A stretch of DNA of 64,000 bases from Streptomyces cacaoi (GTDB lineage Bacteria > Actinomycetota > Actinomycetes > Streptomycetales > Streptomycetaceae): NCBI RefSeq assembly GCF_006539165.1, contig NZ_BJMM01000017.1:1-64000 (forward strand). The letters run 5' to 3'. The notes under the pieces were generated by a model. That model made no database searches. It was given only the letters and a program-made list of their open reading frames with translations, and had not been told where the DNA came from. The stretch's first letter is position 1, and each line of letters opens with the position of its first letter. Shown one piece after another: positions 39,866-48,998 of this stretch. A program made the translations under genes and the position numbers.

Positions 39866-42800
39866 GTGACGCGGTTCATACTGTCGCGGATGCGCGCGCA
39901 CCGGCTGCTCGTGTCCGCCGCACTGCTGTCCGTCGTCCTGGCCACCTGCCTGCTGGCGGCGCTCACCGCCTTCTCCACCGCACTCGGTGACGCCGGGCTG
40001 CGCCGCGCCCTGGAACGCGCCCCCGGCCGCACCGTCCTCGACATCCGCTCCGACGTCACCGCCCGGCAGGCCGGCCGCACCGACGACGCCGTGCGCCGCG
40101 CCGCACACGACGCCTACGGCGGGCTGCCCGTCACCGTGCGGGGCACCCTCGGCTCCGCCGCCTACGCGCTGCCCCGCTCCCTCCACCCGCGCGGCACCCC
40201 CGCGCAGGACGCCCAGGGCGCGCCCGGCGGACAGGCGGACGACCCCGACCTGACACGGTTCGCCTCCCTGGACCGCTCCCAGGTGCGGATGGTCGACGGC
40301 ACCTGGCCCCGGGCAGCGCGCGGCTCCGCGTCCGCGCCCCGCGTCCAGGCCGCCGTCGAACAACGGGCCGCCACCCGGCTCGGCCTGGAGCCCGGCGACA
40401 CCTTCCGCGTCCGCAGCAGACTCGACGGGCCGCCCGATGTGCACGTCACCGTCACCGGCATCTGGGCGCCCCGCTCGGCCGGCTCGCCCTACTGGCGGCT
40501 CGACCCGCTGCGCGGCAAAGGCATCGCCGCGCTCGACTACACCACCTACGGCCCCCTCACCGTCCCCGCCGCCTCGTTCGCCGACGGCCCCGGCGGTACC
40601 GGGCCGCTCCCGCCCGCCGAGGCCCGCTGGCAGGCCCGCGCCGACCTGTCGTCGGTGACCGCGGCCGACCTCGGCCGGCTGCGCACCACGGTGCGCGACT
40701 CCACCAAGGCACTCGGCTCCCTCGCCGACGCCCCGCACACCACCGCCACCAGCGAACTGCCCGGCCTCCTCGACGAGCTGGAACGGTCCCTGCTCGTCAC
40801 CCGCTCCACACTGCTGGTCGCCGCGCTGCAACTGGCCCTCCTCACCGGGGTGTGCCTGCTGCTCGTCGCCCGGCTCCTGTGGTCCGAACGCGCCGGTGAG
40901 GACGCCCTGTTGCGGGCCCGCGGCGCCTCGGCCCGCCGCGTCGCCGCCCTCGCCGCCGCCGAAGCGCTGCTGCTGGCCCTGCCCGCCGCCGTCGCCGCAC
41001 CGCTGCTCGCCGGGCCCGCCGTCCGGCTGCTCACCGCCTACGGGCCGCTCGCCCGCGCCGGCGTCGAACCCGTCACCGGGCTGCCGCCCGGCAGCCGCTG
41101 GGCCGCCGCCGGCGCCGCGCTCGGCTGCGCCCTGCTGCTCCTCCTGCCCGCCCTGCGCCGCCGCGCCACCGAGGACGGGCCCGCGCACCGGCCCGTCCGC
41201 ACCTCCCCGCGGGCCTTCGCGCGCGGCCGGCGCACCGCCGCGACCGTGCTGCGCGGCGGCGCCGACCTCGCCCTGGTGGCGCTCGCCGGCGTCGCCTACT
41301 GGCAGCTGCGGCAGCGCGCCGACGGCGCCGGCGTCCTCGCCGACGAGGCCGGCGGCACCCTCGGCATCGACCCCGTGCTGGTGGCGGCGCCCGCGCTGGC
41401 GCTGCTGGCCGGTGCCGTCCTCGTGCTGCGGGTGCTGCCGGCGGCCGCCCGGCTCGGCGAACGGCTCGCCGCCCGCGGCCGCGGCCTCGCCGGCGCCCTC
41501 GCCGGCTGGCAGCTGGCCCGCCGCCCGCTGCGCGGCGCCGGACCCGCGCTGCTGCTCGTCCTCGCCGTCGCCACCGGCGTGTTCGCCCTCGGCCAGGGCG
41601 CCGGCTGGGACCGCTCGCAGGACGACCAGGCCGACTTCCGCACCGGGGCCGACCTGTCCGTCTCCGGCGCGGGCACACCCCCGCTCGCCCAGGGCGGCCT
41701 GTTCGACTCCGTGCCGGGCATCGCCGCCACCGCGCCCGTCGCCCGCACCGACTACCCCGTCGAGGGCGGCCGCAGCGTGCAGGTCCTCGCCACCGACACC
41801 CGGCAGGCCCGGCCCGGACTGCCCCTGCTGCGCGAGGACCTGAGCCCGCGCCCGCTGCCGGAGCTGCTGCGCCCCCTCGCCGGCCCGGACGCCGGGACGT
41901 CCCGCACCGCCGGCATCCGGCTGCCCGCGGACGCCCGCGAACTCCGGCTGCGCCTGCGGCTGTCCGACGTCACCGAGCACGGGGACGGCGCCTCCGACGG
42001 CGGAGACGACCACGACGGCAAGGGCAGCGACGGCAGCGGTTCGCGGGGCGAGGGTTCCGGCTCCGGCTCCGGTTCCGGTGGGGACGCCGCCGGTGAAGGC
42101 GGGGGCGACGGCGAGGAGGAGGCCACGCTCCTCCTCACCGTCGAGGACCGCTACGGCGTGCCCTACCGGCTCCTGCTCGGCGACATCCCCGCCGACGGCC
42201 GCGCCCACAGCGTGCACACCGCACTCGCCCGCTCCGGCGGCACCCCCGCCGGGCCGCTGCGCCTCACCCGGCTCGCCCTGTCCTGGAACGCCCCCACCCA
42301 CGACCGGGAACGGCAGCTCACCGTCGAACGCCTCACCACCACCGGGCCGCACGGCACCCGCACCGTCCACGCCCCGCACGCCGACCGCTGGAAGACCCGG
42401 CTGCGCACCGTCGACCCCGGCGGCACCCTCGGCAGCGGCGGCCACGCCGACCCCACCGCCCGGCCCGCCCGCACCGCCACCGGCGACACCGCGCTCACCT
42501 TCCGGCACACCACCGGCTCCGCACCGCCGCCGATCCCCTACAAGACCGAGCCGGCCCTCGTCACCGCCGAGGCCACAGCGCCCGGCGCCGCCGGAGTCGC
42601 CGCCACCGGCGACGCGCCGCTGCCCGCCCTCGCCACCGACGCCTATCTGCGCACCCACGACGCCCACGTCGGCGACACCGCCACCGCCCAGATATCCGGC
42701 GAGGACCTCACCGTCCGCATCACCGGCTCCGTCCGCGCCCTGCCCACCGTCCGCTCCGGCGACGCCGGCGACCGACCCGGCGCCGGCGCCCTGATGTTCG

Positions 42801-43420
42801 ACCTCGCCGCACTCGACCGGGTGCTCGCCGACCGCGACGGCACCCTCCTCGAACCCCGCACCTGGTGGGTCGCCACCCGCGACGGCGCCACCGCGCACGT
42901 CGCCCGCGCCCTGCGCGACCAACCCGCCCTCGGCGCCGTCCACGTCCGCGACGAGACCGCCGACGCCCTGCACACCGACCCGCTCGGCGCCGGCCCCCGC
43001 AGCGCCCTGAGCGCCGTCGCCGTCGCCGCCGCCGTCCTCGCCGCCACCGGCTTCGCCGTCAGCACCGCCGCAGCCGCCCGGACACGCGCCCGCGAACACG
43101 CCGTGCTCCGCGCCCTGGGCACCTCACGCCGACGCCTCACCCGGGCCCTCGTCGCCGAACAGGGCCTCCTCATCGGGCTGTCCGCCGTGCTCGGCCTCGC
43201 CCTCGGCGCCCTGATCACCCACCTGTTCGTGCCGCTCGTCACCCTCACCGCGCAGGCCCGGCCGCCCGTCCCCACCCTCCTCGTCGACCTGCCGGCCGGG
43301 CCGCTGGCCGCCCTCCTCGCCGCCACCCTCGCCGTGCCGCTGCTCGCCGTCGCCACCACCGCCACCGCGCTGCGCCGCACCGACCCGGTCACCGCCCTGC
43401 GCACGGAACGCGGAGAGTGA
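39866..43420 (+). CDS. Large FtsX-type ABC transporter permease 1
   Basis: A 1184-residue membrane protein. One N-terminal helix (about 12-35) is followed by a first extracytoplasmic domain, then about six helices in the middle (from STLLVAALQLALLTGVCLLL near 310 to GPALLLVLAVATGVFALG near 565), a second very large extracytoplasmic domain (about 580-1040, with a low-complexity Gly/Ser/Asp patch near 715), and three C-terminal FtsX helices (AVAVAAAVLAATGFAVST onward). This is the duplicated MacB/FtsX layout that moves substrates mechanically rather than through a channel. Seven nt upstream of permease 2, with the ATPase third. Substrate unknown. Codon use is extremely C-ending. Confidence 0.85.
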   Translation: MTRFILSRMRAHRLLVSAALLSVVLATCLLAALTAFSTALGDAGLRRALERAPGRTVLDIRSDVTARQAGRTDDAVRRAAHDAYGGLPVTVRGTLGSAAYALPRSLHPRGTPAQDAQGAPGGQADDPDLTRFASLDRSQVRMVDGTWPRAARGSASAPRVQAAVEQRAATRLGLEPGDTFRVRSRLDGPPDVHVTVTGIWAPRSAGSPYWRLDPLRGKGIAALDYTTYGPLTVPAASFADGPGGTGPLPPAEARWQARADLSSVTAADLGRLRTTVRDSTKALGSLADAPHTTATSELPGLLDELERSLLVTRSTLLVAALQLALLTGVCLLLVARLLWSERAGEDALLRARGASARRVAALAAAEALLLALPAAVAAPLLAGPAVRLLTAYGPLARAGVEPVTGLPPGSRWAAAGAALGCALLLLLPALRRRATEDGPAHRPVRTSPRAFARGRRTAATVLRGGADLALVALAGVAYWQLRQRADGAGVLADEAGGTLGIDPVLVAAPALALLAGAVLVLRVLPAAARLGERLAARGRGLAGALAGWQLARRPLRGAGPALLLVLAVATGVFALGQGAGWDRSQDDQADFRTGADLSVSGAGTPPLAQGGLFDSVPGIAATAPVARTDYPVEGGRSVQVLATDTRQARPGLPLLREDLSPRPLPELLRPLAGPDAGTSRTAGIRLPADARELRLRLRLSDVTEHGDGASDGGDDHDGKGSDGSGSRGEGSGSGSGSGGDAAGEGGGDGEEEATLLLTVEDRYGVPYRLLLGDIPADGRAHSVHTALARSGGTPAGPLRLTRLALSWNAPTHDRERQLTVERLTTTGPHGTRTVHAPHADRWKTRLRTVDPGGTLGSGGHADPTARPARTATGDTALTFRHTTGSAPPPIPYKTEPALVTAEATAPGAAGVAATGDAPLPALATDAYLRTHDAHVGDTATAQISGEDLTVRITGSVRALPTVRSGDAGDRPGAGALMFDLAALDRVLADRDGTLLEPRTWWVATRDGATAHVARALRDQPALGAVHVRDETADALHTDPLGAGPRSALSAVAVAAAVLAATGFAVSTAAAARTRAREHAVLRALGTSRRRLTRALVAEQGLLIGLSAVLGLALGALITHLFVPLVTLTAQARPPVPTLLVDLPAGPLAALLAATLAVPLLAVATTATALRRTDPVTALRTERGE

Positions 43421-43427
43421 ACCCGCC

Positions 43428-46343
43428 ATGAAGCCCACCCCCGGCGCCCGCACCCCCGCGGACACGACCACCACCGCCGCCACCGGCACCACCGGCCCCC
43501 GCAGCACCGACGGCACCGACGGCGCCGGCAGCAGGTCGCGGACCCGGCGCGCCGACCGCTGGCTGCGGCCCCGGCTGCGCGCCGACGCCGGCCGCACCTG
43601 GCTGCTGGCCGCCCTCGTCCTCGTCACCGTCTTCACCGCCGCCGCGCTGCCCCGCCTCGCCGACACCACCGCCGACCACGCCCTGCGCGCCACCCTCGAC
43701 GACATCCGGCCCGCCCAGCGCGCCCTCTCCGCCACCGCCACCGCCGCACCCCAGGACGCCGCACCCGACGTCCTGCGCGACCTCGTACGCCCCGGCACCG
43801 TCCACCGCGCCGGAAAAGCCTTCCACGACGCCGTCCCCGCACCTCTCACCCCCGACCGCGCCCCCGCCGCCCACGGCGTCCACAACGCCACCCCCGCCGA
43901 GGCCACCGACCCCGGACTGCCCCGGCCCAGCCGCGATCTGCCGCCCCGCGCCACCCTCAGCACCCAATCCGGCCTCGACCGCGCCACCCGGCTCGTCTCC
44001 GGACACCGCCCCCGCGCCACCGTCCACGGCCCCCAGGGCCACCGGCGCCTCCAGGCCGCCCTCACCGAGGACACCGCCCGGCGCATGAAACTCGGCGTCG
44101 GCGACACCTTCCACCTGCCCGGCCCCGCCGGCACCACCACCGTCGAGATCACCGGCATCCTCGCCCCCCGCGGCAGCAGCACCCACCTGCGCGACAGCGT
44201 CTACTGGAACGCCGAGGAGAGCACCCGCCGCCCCGCCCTCGTCACCGTCCCGCCCGAACCCGGCGGCGGCGCACCCAAGCACTACTGGCACTTCACCGCG
44301 TTCCTCCACCCCGACGCCTCCCGCGCCCTCATCGAACTCCCCGACGGCGCCGAACTCTTCTTCCACCAGCCCCTCGACACCGGCCGCCTCGCCGGCCACC
44401 AGGCAGCCGACGCCGCCGACGGCCTCGCCGCCCTCACCTCCGGCGCCCCCGCCGCCCGCCTCCAGCAGCACGCCGGCGTCGGCGCCCTCACCCTCGACCC
44501 CGACCTGCGCGAAACCCTCGCCGGCTTCCAGAAGGAACACGCCGCCGTCCAGCCGCTGCTGCTCATCTCCGGCCTCGGACTGGCCACCACCGCGCTCGCC
44601 GTGCTGCTCCTCGCCGGCGTCCTCACCGCCGAACGCAGCCGCGACGAACACGTCCTGCTGCGCGCCCGCGGCGCCTCACTCGCCGGACTCACCGCACTCC
44701 TCACCGCACGCGCCGCCGCCGTCGCCCTCCCCGCCGCCGCCGTCGCCACCGCCCTCGCCCTCACCCTCACCGACGGCACCCGCACCGGCCCCGCCCTCAC
44801 CGCCGCCGCGGCAGCCACCGCCGTCGCCGTCCTCGCCCTGCCGCTGCGCGCCGCCCTCACCCACCGCCGCGTGCAGACCACCGCCGCACGCACCGACCTC
44901 ACCCGCACCCGGCCGAGCCGGCGCCGCACCGTCCTCGAACTCACCGGCCTCGCCGTCCTCGCCACCGCCGTCCTCGCCCTGCGCCGGAACGGCAGCGACG
45001 ACGGCAACGCCCTCGCCGCGCTCTCCCCCGTCCTGCTCGCCCTCGCCTGCGCCGTCCTCCTGCTGCGCTGCTACCCCCTGCCGCTGCGCCTCGCAGCCCG
45101 GCTCGCCGCACGCGGCCGCGGCCCCGTCGCCTTCCTCGGCCTCGCCCGCGCCGCCCGCGCCCCCTCCCCCGCCACCGTCGCCCCCACGCTCGTCGCGCTC
45201 CTCGTCGCCCTCACCGTCGCCGGATTCGGCGGCAGCGTCCTCACCGGCATCCACGACGGCCGCGACCGGGCCGCGCTCGCCGCCGTCGGCGCCGACGCCC
45301 GCTTCGAAGCACCCGACGCCGAAGACCTCCTGCCGCAACTCGCCCGCCGCACCGCACACGCACCCGGCGTCACCCACACCACCACCCTGCGCGTCCACGA
45401 CGACGCCGAACTCCCCGGCGTCACCGACCACCTCACCGTCGCCCTCGTCGACGCCCCCGCCTACGCCCGCCTCGCCCGACGCAACCACCAAGGCGCCTTC
45501 CCCGCCGACGCGTTGACCGTCCCCCGCGGCACCCCCGCGGGACGGCCCCTGCCCGCCCTCGCCTCCCGGGGCCTCGCCCGCGCCCTGCACGGCGGCCACG
45601 CCGAACTCGCCCTGCCCGGCCTGGAACTGCCCGTGCGGGCCGCCGTCACCCGCGACGACACCCCCGCCGTCCGCGACGGCGCCTTCCTCGTCCTCTCCCG
45701 CGAAGCCGTCGCCCGCGCCCGCCCCGACACCCGCGGCACCGCGCTCCTCGCCCCCAACACCCTCCTCGCCGACGGCGACCCCGACCCCGCCGCCCTCCAC
45801 CGCATCCACGACAAGGCCGGGCCGCACGCCGACACCCGCGTCCTGCTCACCCTCCGCTCCGAGGAACGCGCCCGCTACGCCGACACCGTCCTCCAGCACG
45901 GAGCCGAACGGCTCTGCACCGCCGCCACCCTCGGCGCCGCCGGCTACGCCGCCCTCGCCGTCCTCCTCACCCTCCTGCACGCCGTGCCCGAACGCCGCGC
46001 CCTCCTCGTCCGGCTGAGCACCCTCGGCCTGCCCCGCCGCCACGGCCAAGGGCTCCTGCTGTGGGAAAGCCTCCCCCTCTACGCCCTCACCGCCGCCGCC
46101 GGCGCCCTCACCGGCCTCGCCGCCGTACCCCTCCTCGGGCCCGGCATCGACCTCACCGCGCTCGCCGGAACCCCCGACACCTTCCCCGCGCACGTCACCG
46201 CCGACCCCGCCTCCCTCACCCTCCCGCCGCTCGCCCTCCTCGGGCTCGCCACCGCCGGGCTCCTCCTCCAGGCCCGGCTCACCACCCGCGCCGCCAACCG
46301 CCCCACCGCAGAACTCCGCACCGAGCACCAGGAGACCCGATGA
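43428..46343 (+). CDS. Large FtsX-type ABC transporter permease 2
   Basis: A 971-residue paralogue-like partner of permease 1: an N-terminal helix (TWLLAALVLVTVFTAAALP, about 52-70), an extracytoplasmic domain, a block of helices (LLISGLGLATTALAVLLLAGVL near 380 to VAPTLVALLVALTVAGFGG near 590), a second extracytoplasmic domain, and C-terminal helices (GAAGYAALAVLLTLL onward). The two probably form a heterodimer. ATG with CGGAGAG upstream; the stop overlaps the ATPase start (ATGA). The composition is among the most C-rich of the window, so antisense frames look long but are shadows. Confidence 0.85.
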   Translation: MKPTPGARTPADTTTTAATGTTGPRSTDGTDGAGSRSRTRRADRWLRPRLRADAGRTWLLAALVLVTVFTAAALPRLADTTADHALRATLDDIRPAQRALSATATAAPQDAAPDVLRDLVRPGTVHRAGKAFHDAVPAPLTPDRAPAAHGVHNATPAEATDPGLPRPSRDLPPRATLSTQSGLDRATRLVSGHRPRATVHGPQGHRRLQAALTEDTARRMKLGVGDTFHLPGPAGTTTVEITGILAPRGSSTHLRDSVYWNAEESTRRPALVTVPPEPGGGAPKHYWHFTAFLHPDASRALIELPDGAELFFHQPLDTGRLAGHQAADAADGLAALTSGAPAARLQQHAGVGALTLDPDLRETLAGFQKEHAAVQPLLLISGLGLATTALAVLLLAGVLTAERSRDEHVLLRARGASLAGLTALLTARAAAVALPAAAVATALALTLTDGTRTGPALTAAAAATAVAVLALPLRAALTHRRVQTTAARTDLTRTRPSRRRTVLELTGLAVLATAVLALRRNGSDDGNALAALSPVLLALACAVLLLRCYPLPLRLAARLAARGRGPVAFLGLARAARAPSPATVAPTLVALLVALTVAGFGGSVLTGIHDGRDRAALAAVGADARFEAPDAEDLLPQLARRTAHAPGVTHTTTLRVHDDAELPGVTDHLTVALVDAPAYARLARRNHQGAFPADALTVPRGTPAGRPLPALASRGLARALHGGHAELALPGLELPVRAAVTRDDTPAVRDGAFLVLSREAVARARPDTRGTALLAPNTLLADGDPDPAALHRIHDKAGPHADTRVLLTLRSEERARYADTVLQHGAERLCTAATLGAAGYAALAVLLTLLHAVPERRALLVRLSTLGLPRRHGQGLLLWESLPLYALTAAAGALTGLAAVPLLGPGIDLTALAGTPDTFPAHVTADPASLTLPPLALLGLATAGLLLQARLTTRAANRPTAELRTEHQETR

Positions 46344-47434
46344 GCCGGCACACCACACCCGGGCCGCCACCCGCCACCGCCACCCTCGCCGACCTCGAAC
46401 GCCGCGCCGCCGACCGCGCCGCGCCCCGCCACCACGACGACGACGCCCTCATCGTCTGCGACCGGCTCGTACGCATCTTCAGCGCCGAAGGCGTCGAGGT
46501 CCAAGCGCTCCAAGGACTCGACCTGCTCGTGCGGCGAGGCGAACTCACCGCCATCGTCGGCGCGTCCGGCAGCGGCAAATCCACCCTCCTGACGATCCTC
46601 GCCGGCCTCGACACCCCCTCCGCCGGCAGCGCCACCGTCGCCGGCTACGACCTGCTCGCCATGGACGCCCGCACCCGGCTGCGCTACCGCCGCGAAACCG
46701 TCGGCTTCATCTGGCAGCGCACCTCGCACAACCTGCTGCCCTACCTCAGCGCCGTCCAGAACGTCGCCCTCCCCATGAAGCTGCGCGGCCGGGGCGGGCC
46801 CGTACGCGGCCGCGACCGCACCCGGCGCGCCCTCGAACTCCTCGACCTGCTCGGCATCGCCGACCGCCGCGACCACCGGCCCGACCAGCTCTCCGGCGGC
46901 GAACAACAGCGCGTCGCCATCGCCGTCGCCCTCGCCAACAATCCCTCCGTCGTCTTCGCCGACGAGCCCACCGGCGAACTCGACAGCACCACCGCCGCCG
47001 ACGTCTTCGCCGCGCTGCGGCACGCCAACGCCGAACTCGGCACCACCATCCTCGTCGTCACCCACGACAACTCCGTCGCCGGCCAGGTCAGCCGCACCGT
47101 CTCCATCCGCGACGGACGCACCAGCACCGAGACGCTGCGCAGCACCGCACACGACGAACAGGGCAAGACCTCCACCGTCAGCCGCGAATACACCACCATC
47201 GACCGCTCCGGCCGCCTCCAACTCCCCACGGAGTTCACCCGCCCCCTCGACATCCGCGACCGCGTCCTGCTGGAACTCCGCCCCGACCACATCGAGGTCC
47301 GCCCGGGCCAGGACGCGGACACCCCGGACTCCCCCCGGGACGACGCAGCGGACAGCACCCGGGACGACGCCGCGGACGGCACCCGGGACGACGCCCCTGA
47401 GGACACTACGGACGACACCCCGGACAAGGACTGA
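46340..47434 (+). CDS. ABC transporter ATPase (MacB/LolD type) with AbrB-like tail
   Basis: A 364-residue ATPase: Walker A GASGSGKST (about 74-82), Q-loop in FIWQRTSHN, signature LSGGEQQRV, Walker B VVFADEPTGELDS and VVTHDNSVAG, the MacB/LolD type that drives FtsX permeases. After the ATPase core (to about 265) comes REYTTIDRSGRLQLPTEF followed by IRDRVLLELRPDHIEV (about 290-325), which fits a SpoVT/AbrB swapped-hairpin half (D-x-x-G-R-hxhP pattern). The last 35 residues are repeats of RDDAAD type, very acidic. Overlaps permease 2 by ATGA. The AbrB-like part could dimerise the ATPase or bind DNA (inference). Confidence 0.87.
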   Translation: MSRHTTPGPPPATATLADLERRAADRAAPRHHDDDALIVCDRLVRIFSAEGVEVQALQGLDLLVRRGELTAIVGASGSGKSTLLTILAGLDTPSAGSATVAGYDLLAMDARTRLRYRRETVGFIWQRTSHNLLPYLSAVQNVALPMKLRGRGGPVRGRDRTRRALELLDLLGIADRRDHRPDQLSGGEQQRVAIAVALANNPSVVFADEPTGELDSTTAADVFAALRHANAELGTTILVVTHDNSVAGQVSRTVSIRDGRTSTETLRSTAHDEQGKTSTVSREYTTIDRSGRLQLPTEFTRPLDIRDRVLLELRPDHIEVRPGQDADTPDSPRDDAADSTRDDAADGTRDDAPEDTTDDTPDKD

Positions 47435-47658
47435 CCCCCGCCGCGGGCCCCCGACACCCGCCGGACCCCACGGTGTTCGCCCCGCACGGGCAGCACACCG
47501 CCACGGCGGAGCACAGGCCAATGGGCCAACAGGCCAACGGACGAGCAGGCGAACAGACCAACAGGCGGAAAACGGCGGCTGGTTGGGGGCAGCACGGCGG
47601 CGGCCAGGCGAAGAGGCGGACAGCACCGACCGGGCGGAGAGCGGCGGCGGAAACAGCT

Positions 47659-47699
47659 GTGGCGGCCCCGCCGCGTCGTACACGCGGCGGGGCCGCCAC
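47659..47699. terminator. 18-bp perfect hairpin, bidirectional terminator
   Basis: GTGGCGGCCCCGCCGCGT (47659-47676) pairs fully with 47682-47699 over a 5-nt loop, midway between two convergent operons (225 nt after the ATPase stop, 217 nt past the minus-strand stop). One of the strongest stems in the window. Confidence 0.8.
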
Positions 47700-47777
47700 C
47701 TGGGCCAGGGGCGAAACCGGGTACGGGCGAGGGCCGGATCATCCACCGGCACACGGCACACCGCCGACGTGCCCGCT

Positions 47778-47880
47778 CAGACGGCATGACGCCCGACAGG
47801 CACGACGCCCAGACAGGCATGCCGCGCAGACAGGCATGCCGCCCGACAGGTACGGCACCCGGACAGGCACGACGCCCGGG
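47778..47880. repeat. Degenerate 16-17-bp tandem repeats
   Basis: GACAGGCAYGMCGCCC-type units recur at 47795, 47812, 47829, 47845 and 47862, with a weaker one at 47779, spaced 16-17 bp. Non-coding, close to the 3' end of the minus-strand operon. Function unknown; iteron-like spacing but no replication gene nearby. Confidence 0.65.
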
Positions 47881-47916
47881 GACGAGCGTGCGGGACGCCC
47901 GGACGGGCGCGCCCGC

Positions 47917-48588
47917 TCAGACAGGCGTGACGCTCAGCCCGCCGCCCGAGCCGCCGCCGGGCCGCCGTACCACCACGGAGCCGTAGGCCGTCCGCAGCCG
48001 CAGCCACGCCCCGGTACGGGTCAGCGAAGCCGCGCCCGCACCGCGCAGAAAACCGAGCGCGTGGGCGGCGTGCGCGGCGCGCAGCGGCAGCCCCGTGCGC
48101 CCCAGGGGGCGCGACCAGATCTCCTCCGCGAGCGCGTCGAGCGTCCCCCGTTCCCGCTGCTGCGGCGGCAGCTTCTCCGCGCGCTCCTTGAACTCGCCGA
48201 TCGCCGCCGCCGCCACTGACATCACGGCATCCACCGGCACGGTGCCGAACTCCTCCCAGCCGCCGCGCGGCGGCAGCAGCCCCGCCCAGGACGGGCCGGT
48301 CACCGCCGCCGGCACCCCGACGGCCTCGTGCTGCTCGTCCACCCGTTCCAGCAGCTCACCGGCGGAGACCGTGACATCCAGCTCCACCGGTTCCAGCAGC
48401 CGGCCGGTGCGCACCGCCAGCACCTCGAACCGCACCGGCTTCGCGAACACCCCGGCCACGCCGCCGGCCGACCGGATCCGGACGGCCGCGTTCTTCTCCC
48501 AGCGCACCAGCCGGCCGAGGAAGGCGGCGAGACCCGCCGCCTCCCCCGGGTCCGCGAAGACCAGCCGCTCAGCCGTGCTGGCTGTCAT
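47917..48588 (-). CDS. Conserved actinobacterial hypothetical protein
   Basis: A 223-residue soluble protein without recognised domain. It begins VFADPGEAAGLAAFLGRLVRWEKNAAVRIR and ends in a strand-rich region (AWLRLRTAYGSVVVRRPG). Both ends look like beta structure around a helical middle (VDAVMSVAAAAIGEFKERAEKLPP). Its start overlaps the thioesterase gene by 20 nt, so translation is coupled, and both follow ettA; the trio seems a fixed operon in Streptomyces as I recall it. Function unknown. Confidence 0.7.
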   Translation of the reverse strand: MTASTAERLVFADPGEAAGLAAFLGRLVRWEKNAAVRIRSAGGVAGVFAKPVRFEVLAVRTGRLLEPVELDVTVSAGELLERVDEQHEAVGVPAAVTGPSWAGLLPPRGGWEEFGTVPVDAVMSVAAAAIGEFKERAEKLPPQQRERGTLDALAEEIWSRPLGRTGLPLRAAHAAHALGFLRGAGAASLTRTGAWLRLRTAYGSVVVRRPGGGSGGGLSVTPV

Positions 48589-48994
48589 CGAAATAGCCCT
48601 CCAGGAAGGAGCGTTCCGCCGCCGTCAGCCGCCGCGGGTACTGCTCGTCGAAGTCGTACGGCACGACGACCGTCGACGCCCGCACATACGGGCCGGCCGC
48701 CCCCTCGGTGTCCTTCACCTCGTAGGCGAAGGTCACCGAGGCGGCGCTGAGCTTGGTCACCCACAGCTCGACCACCACCGGATCCGGCTGGTGCACCAGC
48801 GGACGCAGATAGTCGATCTCGTGCCGTGCGACGACGGTGCCGCCCGTGAACGCCTCCGGCGCGGCCCGCCGCGCCACGCCGGCCAGGAAGTCGATCCGCG
48901 CCTCCTCCAGATAACGGAGGTAGACCGCGTTGTTGACGTGCCCGAAGGCGTCCATGTCCGACCAGCGCAGCGGGCAACGGTAACTGTGCCGCAC
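48569..48994 (-). CDS. Acyl-CoA thioesterase, hotdog fold (4HBT/FadM type)
   Basis: A 141-residue single hotdog-domain thioesterase. The active-site segment RWSDMDAFGHVNNAVYLRYLEEAR carries the catalytic Asp and the conserved His-Val-Asn-Asn, typical of YbgC/FadM-like enzymes that hydrolyse acyl-CoA. Normal length. It starts 4 nt after the ettA stop and overlaps the downstream gene by 20 nt. Physiological acyl chain unknown. Confidence 0.88.
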   Translation of the reverse strand: MRHSYRCPLRWSDMDAFGHVNNAVYLRYLEEARIDFLAGVARRAAPEAFTGGTVVARHEIDYLRPLVHQPDPVVVELWVTKLSAASVTFAYEVKDTEGAAGPYVRASTVVVPYDFDEQYPRRLTAAERSFLEGYFDDSQHG

Positions 48995-48998
48995 GCCG

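Larger units (their letters stand above)
47435..47916. other. Repeat-rich convergent spacer
   Basis: No gene is supported. Left part: short AACAGGC-type repeats (47515-47575) with less G+C than the flanks. Centre: a strong hairpin. Right: tandem 16-17-bp repeats. Both flanking transcription units end here. Confidence 0.6.

Noticed and set aside
39572..43099. 1175-aa minus-strand frame opposite permease 1
   Set aside because: Gly/Ala/Gln-rich product, complement of a clear FtsX permease with membrane helices.
47778..47880. CRISPR-like array
   Set aside because: Units are 16-17 bp, degenerate, with no spacers and no cas genes.
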